Shown piece after piece: positions 6,741 through 14,026 of a DNA stretch of 19,655 nt (position 1 is the first letter of the stretch; the number at the start of each line of letters is the position of its first letter). A program made the position numbers and the translations under genes. The notes under the pieces were generated by a model. The model was not told the origin of the DNA and made no database searches. It saw only the letters and a program-made list of their open reading frames with translations. The DNA is from Actinomycetota bacterium (lineage in GTDB: Bacteria; Actinomycetota; Thermoleophilia; Gaiellales; Gaiellaceae): the NCBI GenBank assembly GCA_003162235.1, contig PMMN01000100.1, forward strand, positions 7,989 to 27,643. Direction: 5' to 3'.

Positions 6741-7226
6741 TCAGTGCCGGATCTGACGCGAAGCGCGCTGCTTGCGAGCGGCCGTGATACCAAGCGCAGC
6801 CGTGATAAAGACGATCGCAACCAGTAAGGCGATCAAACGACTCTCGCTTCCCGCACCCGGAGAGCCGACCGATGCCAGCAACGACCCGACCAGCGACGAG
6901 CGGAAGCTATCGGACGGCGGAGCCTTGGCCACGTCGAGCTTCGTTACCGCGGCGCCTGACCACAGGGAGGTGACTGCCTCTTTCAGTACCTTCTGCGCTG
7001 GTTTAGTGAGGTGCTTGATAGTCGCCGCGGACTTCTTGTCGAGATGGGTCTTCTTATTCTTCCCGGCGCCCGAAATGACCTTGCCGCCCGCGTTGGGGAA
7101 CTGCTGGGCGTACTGGTCGACGGCCGAGCCGCTGCCCGGTTTCGACGATGCGCTGGCCCCGGCGATCGCCGGAACGATCAACGCCAACGAGGCTACGCAA
7201 CAAGCGGCTAGAAAACGAGCGGACAT
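6741..7226 (-). CDS. Small secreted, C-terminally membrane-anchored hypothetical protein
   Basis: This 161-residue protein has a clear signal peptide (M-S-A-R-F-L-A-A-C-C-V-A-S-L-A-L-I-V-P-A-I-A-G-A up to A-S-A). A Q-Y-A-Q-Q-F-P-N-A-G-G segment follows (about 39-49), then a Lys-rich middle (G-K-N-K-K-T-H-L-D-K-K-S), a Ser/Gly linker, and a C-terminal membrane helix (L-I-A-L-L-V-A-I-V-F-I-T-A-A-L-G) closed by a basic tail (R-K-Q-R-A-S-R-Q-I-R-H). That end has the helix-plus-basic-tail layout of surface-anchored proteins but no LPxTG motif. The function is unknown. It is divergent from the O-antigen ligase gene with about 60 nt between starts, so the two may be controlled together. There is an AAAGG 13 nt before the ATG, so the RBS is weak. 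Confidence 0.7.
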   Translation of the reverse strand: MSARFLAACCVASLALIVPAIAGASASSKPGSGSAVDQYAQQFPNAGGKVISGAGKNKKTHLDKKSAATIKHLTKPAQKVLKEAVTSLWSGAAVTKLDVAKAPPSDSFRSSLVGSLLASVGSPGAGSESRLIALLVAIVFITAALGITAARKQRASRQIRH

Positions 7227-7286
7227 GGTTGCGGTTGCGCCTTTCTTCGGGTTTTCTCGTCTCTCGGGTAGCTAGTGTACCAGCGC
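7227..7286. promoter_or_regulatory. Compact divergent promoter region
   Basis: TAGTGT (7273-7278, plus strand) ends 8 nt before ATG 7287. On the other strand the almost identical bases read TACACT (7279-7274), a good -10 for the minus-strand gene starting at 7226. The two -10 elements overlap by five bases, so polymerase could serve only one gene at a time. Confidence 0.45.
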
Positions 7287-9278
7287 ATGATTTCCTTAAA
7301 CCGGATCCGCTCCGCGATCCCGCGCTTCGGAATTTCGCCACAGGCCCTCCTGACGACGCTCGTCGTATCGGCGGCCACGTTCGAAATAGCCTACGACAAC
7401 GGGAGTTACTTTCTTCCGAGCCGAAACACGCTTGCCATTGCTGTGTGGTGGGCTGTGATCGTCGGAATCATGCTCGGGCTGCTGATCGCGGAGAATCTGC
7501 CCAGGGCCTCTCTGGCAATCGCGGGAGTTCTGGCTGCGCTTGCCGCCTGGACCTTCGTTTCGGTCTTCTGGGCGGCGAGTGTGGAGAACGCTTTCAACGA
7601 GTTCAACCGCGTGTCGCTGTTCCTCGGCGTCTTCGTGCTCACAGCGCTCACGGCGAGGCGATACGCGATCAAATGGTGGTGCGCCGGACTCGAGATAGCA
7701 GTGGCTCTGATCGCGCTCGTTGCCCTCGTCAGTAGGTTCTTCCCCGGTACTTTCCCCGACCAGGGACTCGTCGCCTTGGGCGTCCCCAGCCGCCTCAGTT
7801 TCCCGCTCGGTTACTGGAACGGACTGGCGGTCTTCCTCGCGCTCGGCGTTCCTTTGCTCCTTCACACCGCCATCTCCAGCCGCAAACCTGTGATCAGAGG
7901 ACTCGCCATCGCCCCCATTCCGGCGATCGTGTCTGTCGTGTATCTCGCCTCTTCTCGAGGCGGCGTCGTCGCAGCGCTGGTCGGGATCATCACGTTCGTT
8001 GTGCTCACAAACAAGCGTTGGAGCGCAGGACTGGCGCTCTTCTGGGCCGGCCTGGGCTCCGTTGCCGCCATCGCTGTCCTGATCTCCCGTAAGGAGCTGG
8101 TGAACGGCCCATTTGGAACGAGCCTGGTCGAGCAACAGGGGAGAAGCGCCGCGATTCTCGTCGGCCTCGCCTGCGTGCTCTCGGGAGCGACCTACGCGGG
8201 CAGCCGGATGTTTACGGATCGGCTCAGCGTTCAACCGAATCCGTGGCTAGGCCGCGGTTTAGTCATCTTGCTGGCCGTCGTGGCAATCGCGGGAGTCGTT
8301 GTCAGCCATCCGGTCGCACAGTTCCAGGCGTTCAAGCGCTCGCCCTCCCAGCCGCTCCACATCGAGTCGAACGATTACGTACGCTCGCACCTGACCAGCG
8401 CTCGCGGCAGCGGTCGCTGGCAGTTCTGGGGGTCGTCTATCGACCAGTGGGAGAGTCACCCGGTACTCGGTAACGGAGCGGGCTCGTACGAATCTTGGTG
8501 GCTGAAGCACGCGCCCTTCTTCTACCCTGTCAAGGATGCGCACTCCCTTTATCTCGAGTCGTTCGGAGAGCTCGGCGTCATCGGCTTACTTCTCACCCTG
8601 GGACTGGCCATCGGAGGAATCGGCACCGGTGTGATGCGGTCAATCCGGAGCTCGGGAGAGGAGCGCATAACACTGGCGGCGCTGACGGCCTCCTTCGCTG
8701 CCTTCTCTGTTGCCGCGGGAATCGACTGGATGTGGGAGCTCACCGCCGTGACCGTGTTCGCGCTGATCCTGCTTGCGCTATTAAGTGGCGCCGCGGGGAA
8801 CTCGCGTAACTCTCTGAAGGTCGTCGACGAGAACGGGTCGCGCCTCGGGCGGCGACGGAGATTCGGACTCGGAATCACTGCCTTGGTAGGCGTGTGGCTT
8901 CTTATCTGCGCTCAGGGGGTGCCGCTTTTCGCTCAGCTGAGAATCAAGGACAGCGAGGCCGCGGTCAATCGCGGCGACACGGCCGCCGCAATCCGCGCCG
9001 CGATGGATGCCAAGAACCTTCAGCCGTGGGCCTCCAGCCCGTACCTGCAGCTCGCGCTGGTGTATGAGCAAGAGGGACTGATCGCCGAGGCCCACGCGTG
9101 GATCAAGAGCGCGATCAAGCGCGATCCCGAGAATTGGGAGTTGTGGTACATCGCCGCCAAAATCGAGGTCAAGCTCGGAAACGCCACCGGAGCGCAGAAG
9201 AGCCTCGGTCGCGCCTACTCGCTCAACCCCAAATCAACGTTCTTCGGCGCCTACAGGCCAGGATCCCTTCCCAAGTAG
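7287..9278 (+). CDS. O-antigen ligase/polymerase family protein (Wzy/WaaL-type) with C-terminal TPR
   Basis: This polytopic membrane protein of about 663 residues has roughly a dozen hydrophobic segments. Counting from GTG 7275 (four codons upstream), the Wzy_C core has R-L-S-F-P-L-G-Y-W-N-G-L (173-184), S-S-R-G-G (226-230), and the long periplasmic loop G-R-W-Q-F-W ... H-P-V-L-G-N-G-A-G-S-Y with D-A-H-S-L-Y-L-E (His423), the family's best-conserved His segment. Residues about 560-655 form two or three TPR-like helical pairs (A-A-I-R-A-A-M-D-A-K-N-L-Q-P, ... I-K-R-D-P-E-N-W). Members join lipid-linked glycan repeats at the outer face of the membrane. I chose ATG 7287 because GTG 7275 lies within the putative -10. 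Both are possible. Confidence 0.87.
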   Translation: MISLNRIRSAIPRFGISPQALLTTLVVSAATFEIAYDNGSYFLPSRNTLAIAVWWAVIVGIMLGLLIAENLPRASLAIAGVLAALAAWTFVSVFWAASVENAFNEFNRVSLFLGVFVLTALTARRYAIKWWCAGLEIAVALIALVALVSRFFPGTFPDQGLVALGVPSRLSFPLGYWNGLAVFLALGVPLLLHTAISSRKPVIRGLAIAPIPAIVSVVYLASSRGGVVAALVGIITFVVLTNKRWSAGLALFWAGLGSVAAIAVLISRKELVNGPFGTSLVEQQGRSAAILVGLACVLSGATYAGSRMFTDRLSVQPNPWLGRGLVILLAVVAIAGVVVSHPVAQFQAFKRSPSQPLHIESNDYVRSHLTSARGSGRWQFWGSSIDQWESHPVLGNGAGSYESWWLKHAPFFYPVKDAHSLYLESFGELGVIGLLLTLGLAIGGIGTGVMRSIRSSGEERITLAALTASFAAFSVAAGIDWMWELTAVTVFALILLALLSGAAGNSRNSLKVVDENGSRLGRRRRFGLGITALVGVWLLICAQGVPLFAQLRIKDSEAAVNRGDTAAAIRAAMDAKNLQPWASSPYLQLALVYEQEGLIAEAHAWIKSAIKRDPENWELWYIAAKIEVKLGNATGAQKSLGRAYSLNPKSTFFGAYRPGSLPK

Positions 9279-9532
9279 CCCCCACAGCGGTCTTCGGGTT
9301 GCCACGGCCCGGGACCTGCTTTCCGACCGGGCCCAGCTGACGAGGAAACGACGTATGAGCTCAGCTCTCGACCGTTCTGAGAGCCGCCGCGCGCCGCTGG
9401 CAGAGAGCCATAGCTCCGCTCATTCTCTCTCGTGCCGTCACGCAAGGGATCGGTGGAAGCGCTCAATGCGAGCCTGGTGCCGAATGTCGACAGTAGAAAA
9501 GACGTGTGTTAGCCTCCATATCACTGGGTACC
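9279..9532. other. Spacer between polymerase and sugar-transferase genes
   Basis: It holds GGCCCGG (9307-9313) and CCGGGCC (9328-9334), a 7-bp stem 28 nt past the polymerase stop with no T-run, which is a plausible 3' end. The sugar-transferase promoter lies at the far end. No gene is supported. Confidence 0.4.
9487..9515 (+). promoter_or_regulatory. Promoter for the sugar transferase: TCGACA-N17-TAGCCT
   Basis: The -35 TCGACA (9487-9492) differs from TTGACA at one base. The spacer is exactly 17 nt and the -10 TAGCCT (9510-9515) fits TANNNT. Transcription would start near 9522, downstream of the first in-frame GTG (9506), which argues for a later start codon. Confidence 0.5.
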
Positions 9533-11020
9533 GTGGATGAAGTGAGGCCCGGCCCCCCTGCAAACAGGGGGGCCCAAGGCGAACTCGAACTGCGAGAGCG
9601 ATTGGCGCAAAAAGAAACAACCGGGTTCGTATCCGATCTCCAGGCGCATAGCGTTGAGGGCACTGGTGTTTTGCTCACGACCAACGAGTGGCGTGAGGCG
9701 TTACTGCGGCGGATGCTCGCCGCGGGCGACATTCTCGCGGTGTTGTTCGGCGCGCTTTCGCTCGGCTTCCTCATCGGTAGCAATATCAACGCGTTCTTCT
9801 GGACGATCGCGCTCGCACCAGTGTGGGTGGTTCTTGCCAAGCTCCTGGGCCTCTACGACCGCGACCAGCGCGCACTCCGTCACTTGACGATCGACGAGGC
9901 GCCGCTACTGGCGGGATGGGCGGTGGTGGGATCGCTCGGTGTGATGCTCTTCTTCCGCCTCCCTGTGCCGGGATCGCTGCCCGCGATGGGTGCCGCGCAT
10001 CTGACGCTCGTAACGCTCGTTTCCGCGATCGTGCTCAGAGGCGCCACGCGCCGGCTCTGGAGAAGCATCACCCCGCCGGAGCGAACGGTGCTCGTTGGCT
10101 CGGGTCCGGAGGCCGAAGCCTTTCTCCGCAAGGTCGAGCTGTTCCCCGAGGTACATCTCGAGATCGTGGATGTGATCCCGGAGATGGACATCGAGGCTAT
10201 GCGCAGTGGAGATGGGTGGTGGAATACCGTAGACCGGATCGTCGTCGCTTCAGCCGCGACCGATGGAAGCGACATAGCGCAGCTGATAGCTCTAGGGCAG
10301 GAGCACCACGTCAGGCTTAGCGTCGTTCCGCTGACGAGAAGCCTCTTCGGAACCGCTGTTCAACTCAGCCGTATCGCCGACCTCCCCGTGCTCGAGTACC
10401 GCACCTGGGCCATCCCGCGCTCGACGCTCTTCCTCAAGCGCATCCTCGACATCGTCCTCGGCTTGGTCGCGCTCGTTCTATTCGCCCCCCTGTTCGTCCT
10501 GATCGCACTCGCTATCAAGCTCGACAGTCGCGGCCCGGTGATCTACTCGCAGACGCGCGCCGGCCTCGGGCAGCGGCCGTTCCGGATACTCAAGTTCCGC
10601 ACTATGGTCAAGGACGCCGAGCGACAACTCGAGGGCCTGGTCCCCTTCGACAAGCTCGCGGAGCCGATGTTCAAGCTCAAAAACGACCCCCGCGTCACCC
10701 GCGTCGGCCGCTTCCTACGGCGCTCGAGCCTTGACGAGACACCGCAGCTGCTCAACTTGCTCAAGGGTGACATGAGCCTGGTCGGGCCCCGCCCGGAGCA
10801 GTTCGACCTGGTCGAGCGCTACAAGCCCGAGCACCTGTTCAGGCTCTCGGTCAAGCCCGGCATGACCGGTCCTATGCAGGTCAACGGCCGCGGCTCTCTC
10901 ACCTTCCATGAGCGCCTGGCACTCGAGCGCGAGTACATCGAGAACATATCGATCTTCCGCGACCTGCGCATCCTGGCGATGACGCTCGGCGCGGTTCTGA
11001 GCGGTAGGGGCACTATCTAG
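9533..11020 (+). CDS. Polyprenyl-phosphate sugar-1-phosphate transferase (WbaP/WcaJ-type)
   Basis: This protein of about 495 residues has an N-terminal membrane block (helices around L-A-V-L-F-G-A-L-S-L-G-F-L-I and three more), a cytosolic Rossmann-like middle (T-V-L-V-G-S-G-P-E-A-E) and a C-terminal PNPT catalytic domain. The domain shows the entry helix (R-I-L-D-I-V-L-G-L-V-A-L), K-F-R-T-M, S-L-D-E-T-P-Q-L-L-N, G-D-M-S-L-V-G-P-R-P and K-P-G-M-T-G-P-M-Q-V-N-G-R. It moves a sugar-1-phosphate from a nucleotide sugar to undecaprenyl phosphate, starting a glycan repeat. Which sugar is used cannot be read from sequence. GTG 9533 is chosen because the predicted promoter places the mRNA start after GTG 9506. 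Other in-frame candidates are TTG 9601 and ATG 9713. A strong hairpin lies at its 5' end. Confidence 0.88.
   Translation: MDEVRPGPPANRGAQGELELRERLAQKETTGFVSDLQAHSVEGTGVLLTTNEWREALLRRMLAAGDILAVLFGALSLGFLIGSNINAFFWTIALAPVWVVLAKLLGLYDRDQRALRHLTIDEAPLLAGWAVVGSLGVMLFFRLPVPGSLPAMGAAHLTLVTLVSAIVLRGATRRLWRSITPPERTVLVGSGPEAEAFLRKVELFPEVHLEIVDVIPEMDIEAMRSGDGWWNTVDRIVVASAATDGSDIAQLIALGQEHHVRLSVVPLTRSLFGTAVQLSRIADLPVLEYRTWAIPRSTLFLKRILDIVLGLVALVLFAPLFVLIALAIKLDSRGPVIYSQTRAGLGQRPFRILKFRTMVKDAERQLEGLVPFDKLAEPMFKLKNDPRVTRVGRFLRRSSLDETPQLLNLLKGDMSLVGPRPEQFDLVERYKPEHLFRLSVKPGMTGPMQVNGRGSLTFHERLALEREYIENISIFRDLRILAMTLGAVLSGRGTI
9551..9574 (+). promoter_or_regulatory. Perfect 10-bp hairpin at the 5' end of the sugar-transferase mRNA
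   Basis: GGCCCCCCTG (9551-9560), loop CAAA, CAGGGGGGCC (9565-9574). There is no T-run. It sits within about 30-50 nt of the predicted mRNA start and would either be translated (codons for G-P-P-A-N-R-G-A) or form part of a leader if a later start codon is used. Confidence 0.5.
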
Positions 11021-11138
11021 GCGAAACCGGGTCGGTCCTCCGGGTTCGACAGCGAGACTGCCGGCGCGGGATTGCCAGCGCCGATGCGTCTTGCCACAAA
11101 GAGAAAGCTCTCTTCACTGGCCCATCTATTTCGGCGTC

Positions 11139-11222
11139 GTGAGAGTTTTCGTGACAGGGGGCGCGGGTTTCGCCGGCTCCACGCTCAGCGCGAGTCTCGC
11201 CGCCCGGAAGAGCGAGCCGTAA
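11139..11222 (+). pseudogene. N-terminal fragment of an NAD-dependent nucleotide-sugar epimerase/dehydratase
   Basis: From GTG 11139 the frame reads MRVFVTGGAGFAGSTL and then S-A-S-L-A-A-R-K-S-E-P before TAA at 11220-11222. This is the first beta strand, the glycine-rich NAD loop (T-G-G-A-G-F-x-G-S) and the first helix of extended SDRs such as UDP-glucose 4-epimerase or CDP-paratose 2-epimerase, families of more than 300 residues. Everything after the helix is missing and no frame downstream continues it. The gene seems to have been cut by a deletion or recombination. It fits the sugar-nucleotide context of the region. A single frameshift is less likely because no continuation is seen in the other frames. 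Confidence 0.6.
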
Positions 11223-11316
11223 ATCGGTTGGCGTCACGTGCAAGCTCGAGTACGTACAGTGACGTCAGCCGGCTCCATTGCTCACGCTTGTTGCATGCCC
11301 TGCTCCCAGTTCTCGC

Positions 11317-11490
11317 TCACGCGATCAGGGAGTACGGAATCGAGCAGAAACGGGTAACGCCGCCCGGTGTGTCGTCGCTCGGATCCGAGATGATCAGAAC
11401 GTCGCCGCCCACACTACTGAGAAAGATATCTGAGGCATCAACGACACCGTTCAGCCCAGTTGGCGGCGCGGAGTCGCTTTGCCTCTCATG
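11317..11490 (-). pseudogene. Possible coding remnant just past the GT-C gene (minus strand)
   Basis: A minus frame ending with TGA at 11317-11319 contains DASDIFLSSVGGDVLIIS and then D-P-S-D-D-T-P-G-G-V-T-R-F-C-S-I-P-Y-S-L, which reads like real protein (alternating strands, moderate codon bias). It has no start codon of its own after the preceding gene's stop and upstream it runs through the 3' end of that gene in another frame. It may be the tail of a broken or frameshifted gene. No family was recognised. Confidence 0.25.
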
Positions 11491-11504
11491 ACGGGTGCTT
11501 GGCC

Positions 11505-13475
11505 TTACCCCGAGGCTGGGACGAACTCCAGACCTGGAAGCTTGGCGATGGGGGCCCACCAAGTCTTAGGATTATGAAGCTGATCCATTGGGCCTATAAC
11601 CACGATTAGCCAGGGCTTGTCCTTCGCGTTTTTGACCGCGGAGACCGCGTCGGAGACTGGTAGACGACCGAGCTGGACGAAGCGCCACGTGAGGGCTGCG
11701 CTGTCGTCCTTCCCCTGCACGCTTGAAGCAAAGCGGCTGCAGTCATACGGATCAAGATTGTTTGGGTCCGGCGCGGCCGCGTTTATCTGCAAACACAGCA
11801 CGCGCGGCCCGAGGCTTACCTCGCGTTCCACCGTGTCGAACCACACCGTCTTCGCGGAGGCGGTCGGCCAGTGGCGCATCTCCGCGTCATAGATGGGTCC
11901 ACCTTGGACGGTACTAGTCCACAGCGCAGCAAGGACAAGGATCATTACCGGGGCGAATAGCCGTCGACCGAATTCAAGTCTCGCGACGACCTCGATGACG
12001 GCAAGCGGGATCCAGACCCCCGCGAGGACGAACTGTAACTTCGTGGGTCCGTACCCCGCGCCGGCGCCGGTTTTCCAGGCATCGGCGAGCAGGACGACCA
12101 CGACGTAGCCCACGAGCCACGACAAAGAAGTCGCAAAGCCACTCTCCGAAGCTGAGCTGTTTAGGCGCGTCCTTGATGAAGAGAGCCACACGAATACGAA
12201 GAGAAACGCGAGTATCAACGCCTGCGTCGCACCCGTGACCGCGGGAGTTGCACCTCCAGCCGTGAACAGGGTTATCCCACCACCGATCGGGCCGACGACA
12301 TTGCGGTATTGCTGCAACAACTCGAGCTCCATCACTATCGCCGCAAGGCAAAGGACCGCTGCTACAGGGATCGTTCGCCGAGAGCCCCTTATCGCGAAGC
12401 CGAGCACCGGAAAGCAATAGGCTGCGATCGCGGCCCCTGCCAGCGGTACAAGAGGTACCCAAGCTGCACCTGCACCGAACAGCAGCAACGTACCTGCCAG
12501 CCAAGCAACCTGCGACTTTCCGTCCTGAAGACGGGATTTGACCGAGACCAGATATACCGCCGGCAGGATAAGGAGCATCGCGAGCGCGGCGGAAAGGGAT
12601 GCGTAACTTATCAAGACTATGCAGGAGCTAATGACCAGAGCAGTGGCACACCCCCATACCAACAGCGTGACGCTCGCGCGCCGAAGGTGGAACGTGCAGC
12701 GAACCAGAAGAGCCGCGACGACGGGAGCAGCTACGAATAACAGGCCATACGCGGAGAGAACCACGTTTGGACTCAACGACAACGGCAGAGCCGCGGGTAG
12801 GACTCCGCTGCTGGCGGCGCTCACTCCGGCGAGGTAGGTGGGGACAACGGGCCCGAAGGCTCCTATCGACGATCCGGTAAGTTCCGCGACGCCATGGGCG
12901 TTACGCAAAATCGCCACCAGGTTGATCCAGGCGTCGTTGTCCTCCGACCCCAGGAACAGCGCAGCACCCTTACTGCCGACGGGGGAAACATCCGCCGCGA
13001 ATTTCAGCGCGAGGAGAAGCGAGACCGCGGCGGCAATCAGCTCGACTAATGCGCCGATTCGCCAGGAGCCCAGTCGGGGCTTCAGGCGTCGGCTGAACAA
13101 GAGCAGCAGGATCACTCCGACGAGCGCGCATGGTCCCAACCATGACAAGCTCCAACCTTCGCCGGGAGACAGGAAGTGCGCCGCTTGAAAGGCTATTGCG
13201 ATCAATACAAGCATCGCAATGCAAGTCAGCACGAGATTCGCGACGCCCCGACCCAGCCAAGAAAGAGCTCCAGCGATTCCGGCGGCGAGAATGGCCGCCG
13301 GCAGCGACCACTGCAAAACCGTAGCCACAGCCAGACCGAAGAGAGCGCCCGAGATTGCCCATGATGCAGGCAGCACGAAGCGACTATTGATCAATCTGAC
13401 GACCGACGGCAGCCTCAAGCGATCTCTTAGAAATCGCTGTACGACATCGTCTTGCGGGTCATATTGAGTACTCAA
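11505..13475 (-). CDS. Polytopic GT-C-like membrane protein (putative glycosyltransferase)
   Basis: This protein of 656 residues has a cytosolic N-terminus of about 30 residues, then about a dozen membrane helices and a C-terminal extracytoplasmic tail (about 550-656). After the helices near 145-160 comes the loop G-S-E-D-N-D-A-W-I-N-L-V (176-187). An acidic motif here is where GT-C enzymes (polyprenyl-phosphate-sugar users) carry their catalytic Asp/Glu. A later A-G-Y-G-P-T-K-L-Q-F loop matches the Y-x-x-x-K segment of the other large membrane protein here. It probably adds a sugar at the outer face, or could be a glycan polymerase. No close family was recognised. The start is TTG 13475, the only start codon found near the N-terminus, with no clear RBS, so it is uncertain. 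It is divergent from the 14027 gene, 551 nt away. Confidence 0.65.
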   Translation of the reverse strand: MSTQYDPQDDVVQRFLRDRLRLPSVVRLINSRFVLPASWAISGALFGLAVATVLQWSLPAAILAAGIAGALSWLGRGVANLVLTCIAMLVLIAIAFQAAHFLSPGEGWSLSWLGPCALVGVILLLLFSRRLKPRLGSWRIGALVELIAAAVSLLLALKFAADVSPVGSKGAALFLGSEDNDAWINLVAILRNAHGVAELTGSSIGAFGPVVPTYLAGVSAASSGVLPAALPLSLSPNVVLSAYGLLFVAAPVVAALLVRCTFHLRRASVTLLVWGCATALVISSCIVLISYASLSAALAMLLILPAVYLVSVKSRLQDGKSQVAWLAGTLLLFGAGAAWVPLVPLAGAAIAAYCFPVLGFAIRGSRRTIPVAAVLCLAAIVMELELLQQYRNVVGPIGGGITLFTAGGATPAVTGATQALILAFLFVFVWLSSSRTRLNSSASESGFATSLSWLVGYVVVVLLADAWKTGAGAGYGPTKLQFVLAGVWIPLAVIEVVARLEFGRRLFAPVMILVLAALWTSTVQGGPIYDAEMRHWPTASAKTVWFDTVEREVSLGPRVLCLQINAAAPDPNNLDPYDCSRFASSVQGKDDSAALTWRFVQLGRLPVSDAVSAVKNAKDKPWLIVVIGPMDQLHNPKTWWAPIAKLPGLEFVPASG

Positions 13476-14026
13476 AAGTCGCTCATTCGTGGCCGAGTCA
13501 GGGCACTTCTTCTCGCTGGGTCCGACTCAGCGCCGCTGCGCGCCGCCGGCCACCAAACCTTCGATTTGTGTGCGGAGACACACCCACACTGCACCGGAAG
13601 CGGGCGTAGGTTCGCGGGTATGGCGCAAAAGGGGGTCTCCACTTCGATGCCGTCAAGTGATCAAGCGTCCTGGGCGCGCTCATCAAGAAAGGGCAGTCTT
13701 CCAAGCGCAGCCGAAGAAGTATAAAAGATCGACCACGGCAAATCTCACACTCGCTTGGATGTCGATCGTAGTGCCCCCCCGCAACTAGTTACGATGACGC
13801 CTACGATCCCGAAATCCACCTAATCTGATCCGCGTCGAAATGGATCCGGCTCAGCATGATGGCGTCTCCTTTCAGCGAGGGCGCTTGACGCGACTTCTGC
13901 TGTAATGCGAACATCCCGATGCGGTCAGCCAGATAAAAGAGCCTCTGCAAGATCCACGATGGCTCACCAAGACGAGTTGACGCCGGTTGGCGTCGGTCTT
14001 CTCCGAAAGAAACCACCCAGCTTCGA
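13476..14026. other. Long intergenic region between the two divergent GT-C genes
   Basis: 551 nt without an intact gene. A TATACT hexamer on the minus strand (13723-13718) is a plausible distant -10 for the gene starting at 13475. A run of seven C's lies at 13774-13780. The right third carries a possible broken coding fragment on the minus strand. The rest shows nothing I can name. Confidence 0.4.
13801..13980 (-). pseudogene. Possible degraded C-terminal coding fragment (methyltransferase-like tail)
   Basis: The minus frame reads I-L-Q-R-L-F-Y-L-A-D-R-I-G-M-F, then LKGDAIMLSRIHFDADQI, ending at TAG 13801-13803. The K-G-D-A-x segment near the end recalls the last strand of SAM-dependent methyltransferases, but that is weak. 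Upstream the frame runs into the start of the divergent GT-C gene, where it is antisense. So if it was coding, its 5' part is lost. Confidence 0.22.

Larger units (their letters stand above)
11021..11504. other. Junk/remnant region between sugar transferase and the first GT-C gene
   Basis: No intact gene. It contains a stem CGGCGC/GCGCCG (11062-11083) past the transferase stop, an epimerase start fragment (11139-11222) and a possible minus-strand coding fragment (about 11317-11490). The longest plus frame (11072-11491) is Arg/Ser-rich and matches nothing. Confidence 0.5.

Noticed and set aside
7296..8234. 312-codon open frame on the minus strand inside the polymerase gene
   Set aside because: It is antisense to a clear Wzy-type coding sequence, very rich in Arg/Glu/Gly/Ser, and resembles no family. 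Long antisense frames are common in GC-rich genes.
11072..11491. 139-codon plus frame after the sugar transferase
   Set aside because: Arg/Ser-rich, no RBS, and it runs over the epimerase fragment in another frame.
13476..14026. Insertion sequence remnant
   Set aside because: No transposase-like frame, no terminal inverted repeats and no target duplication could be seen.
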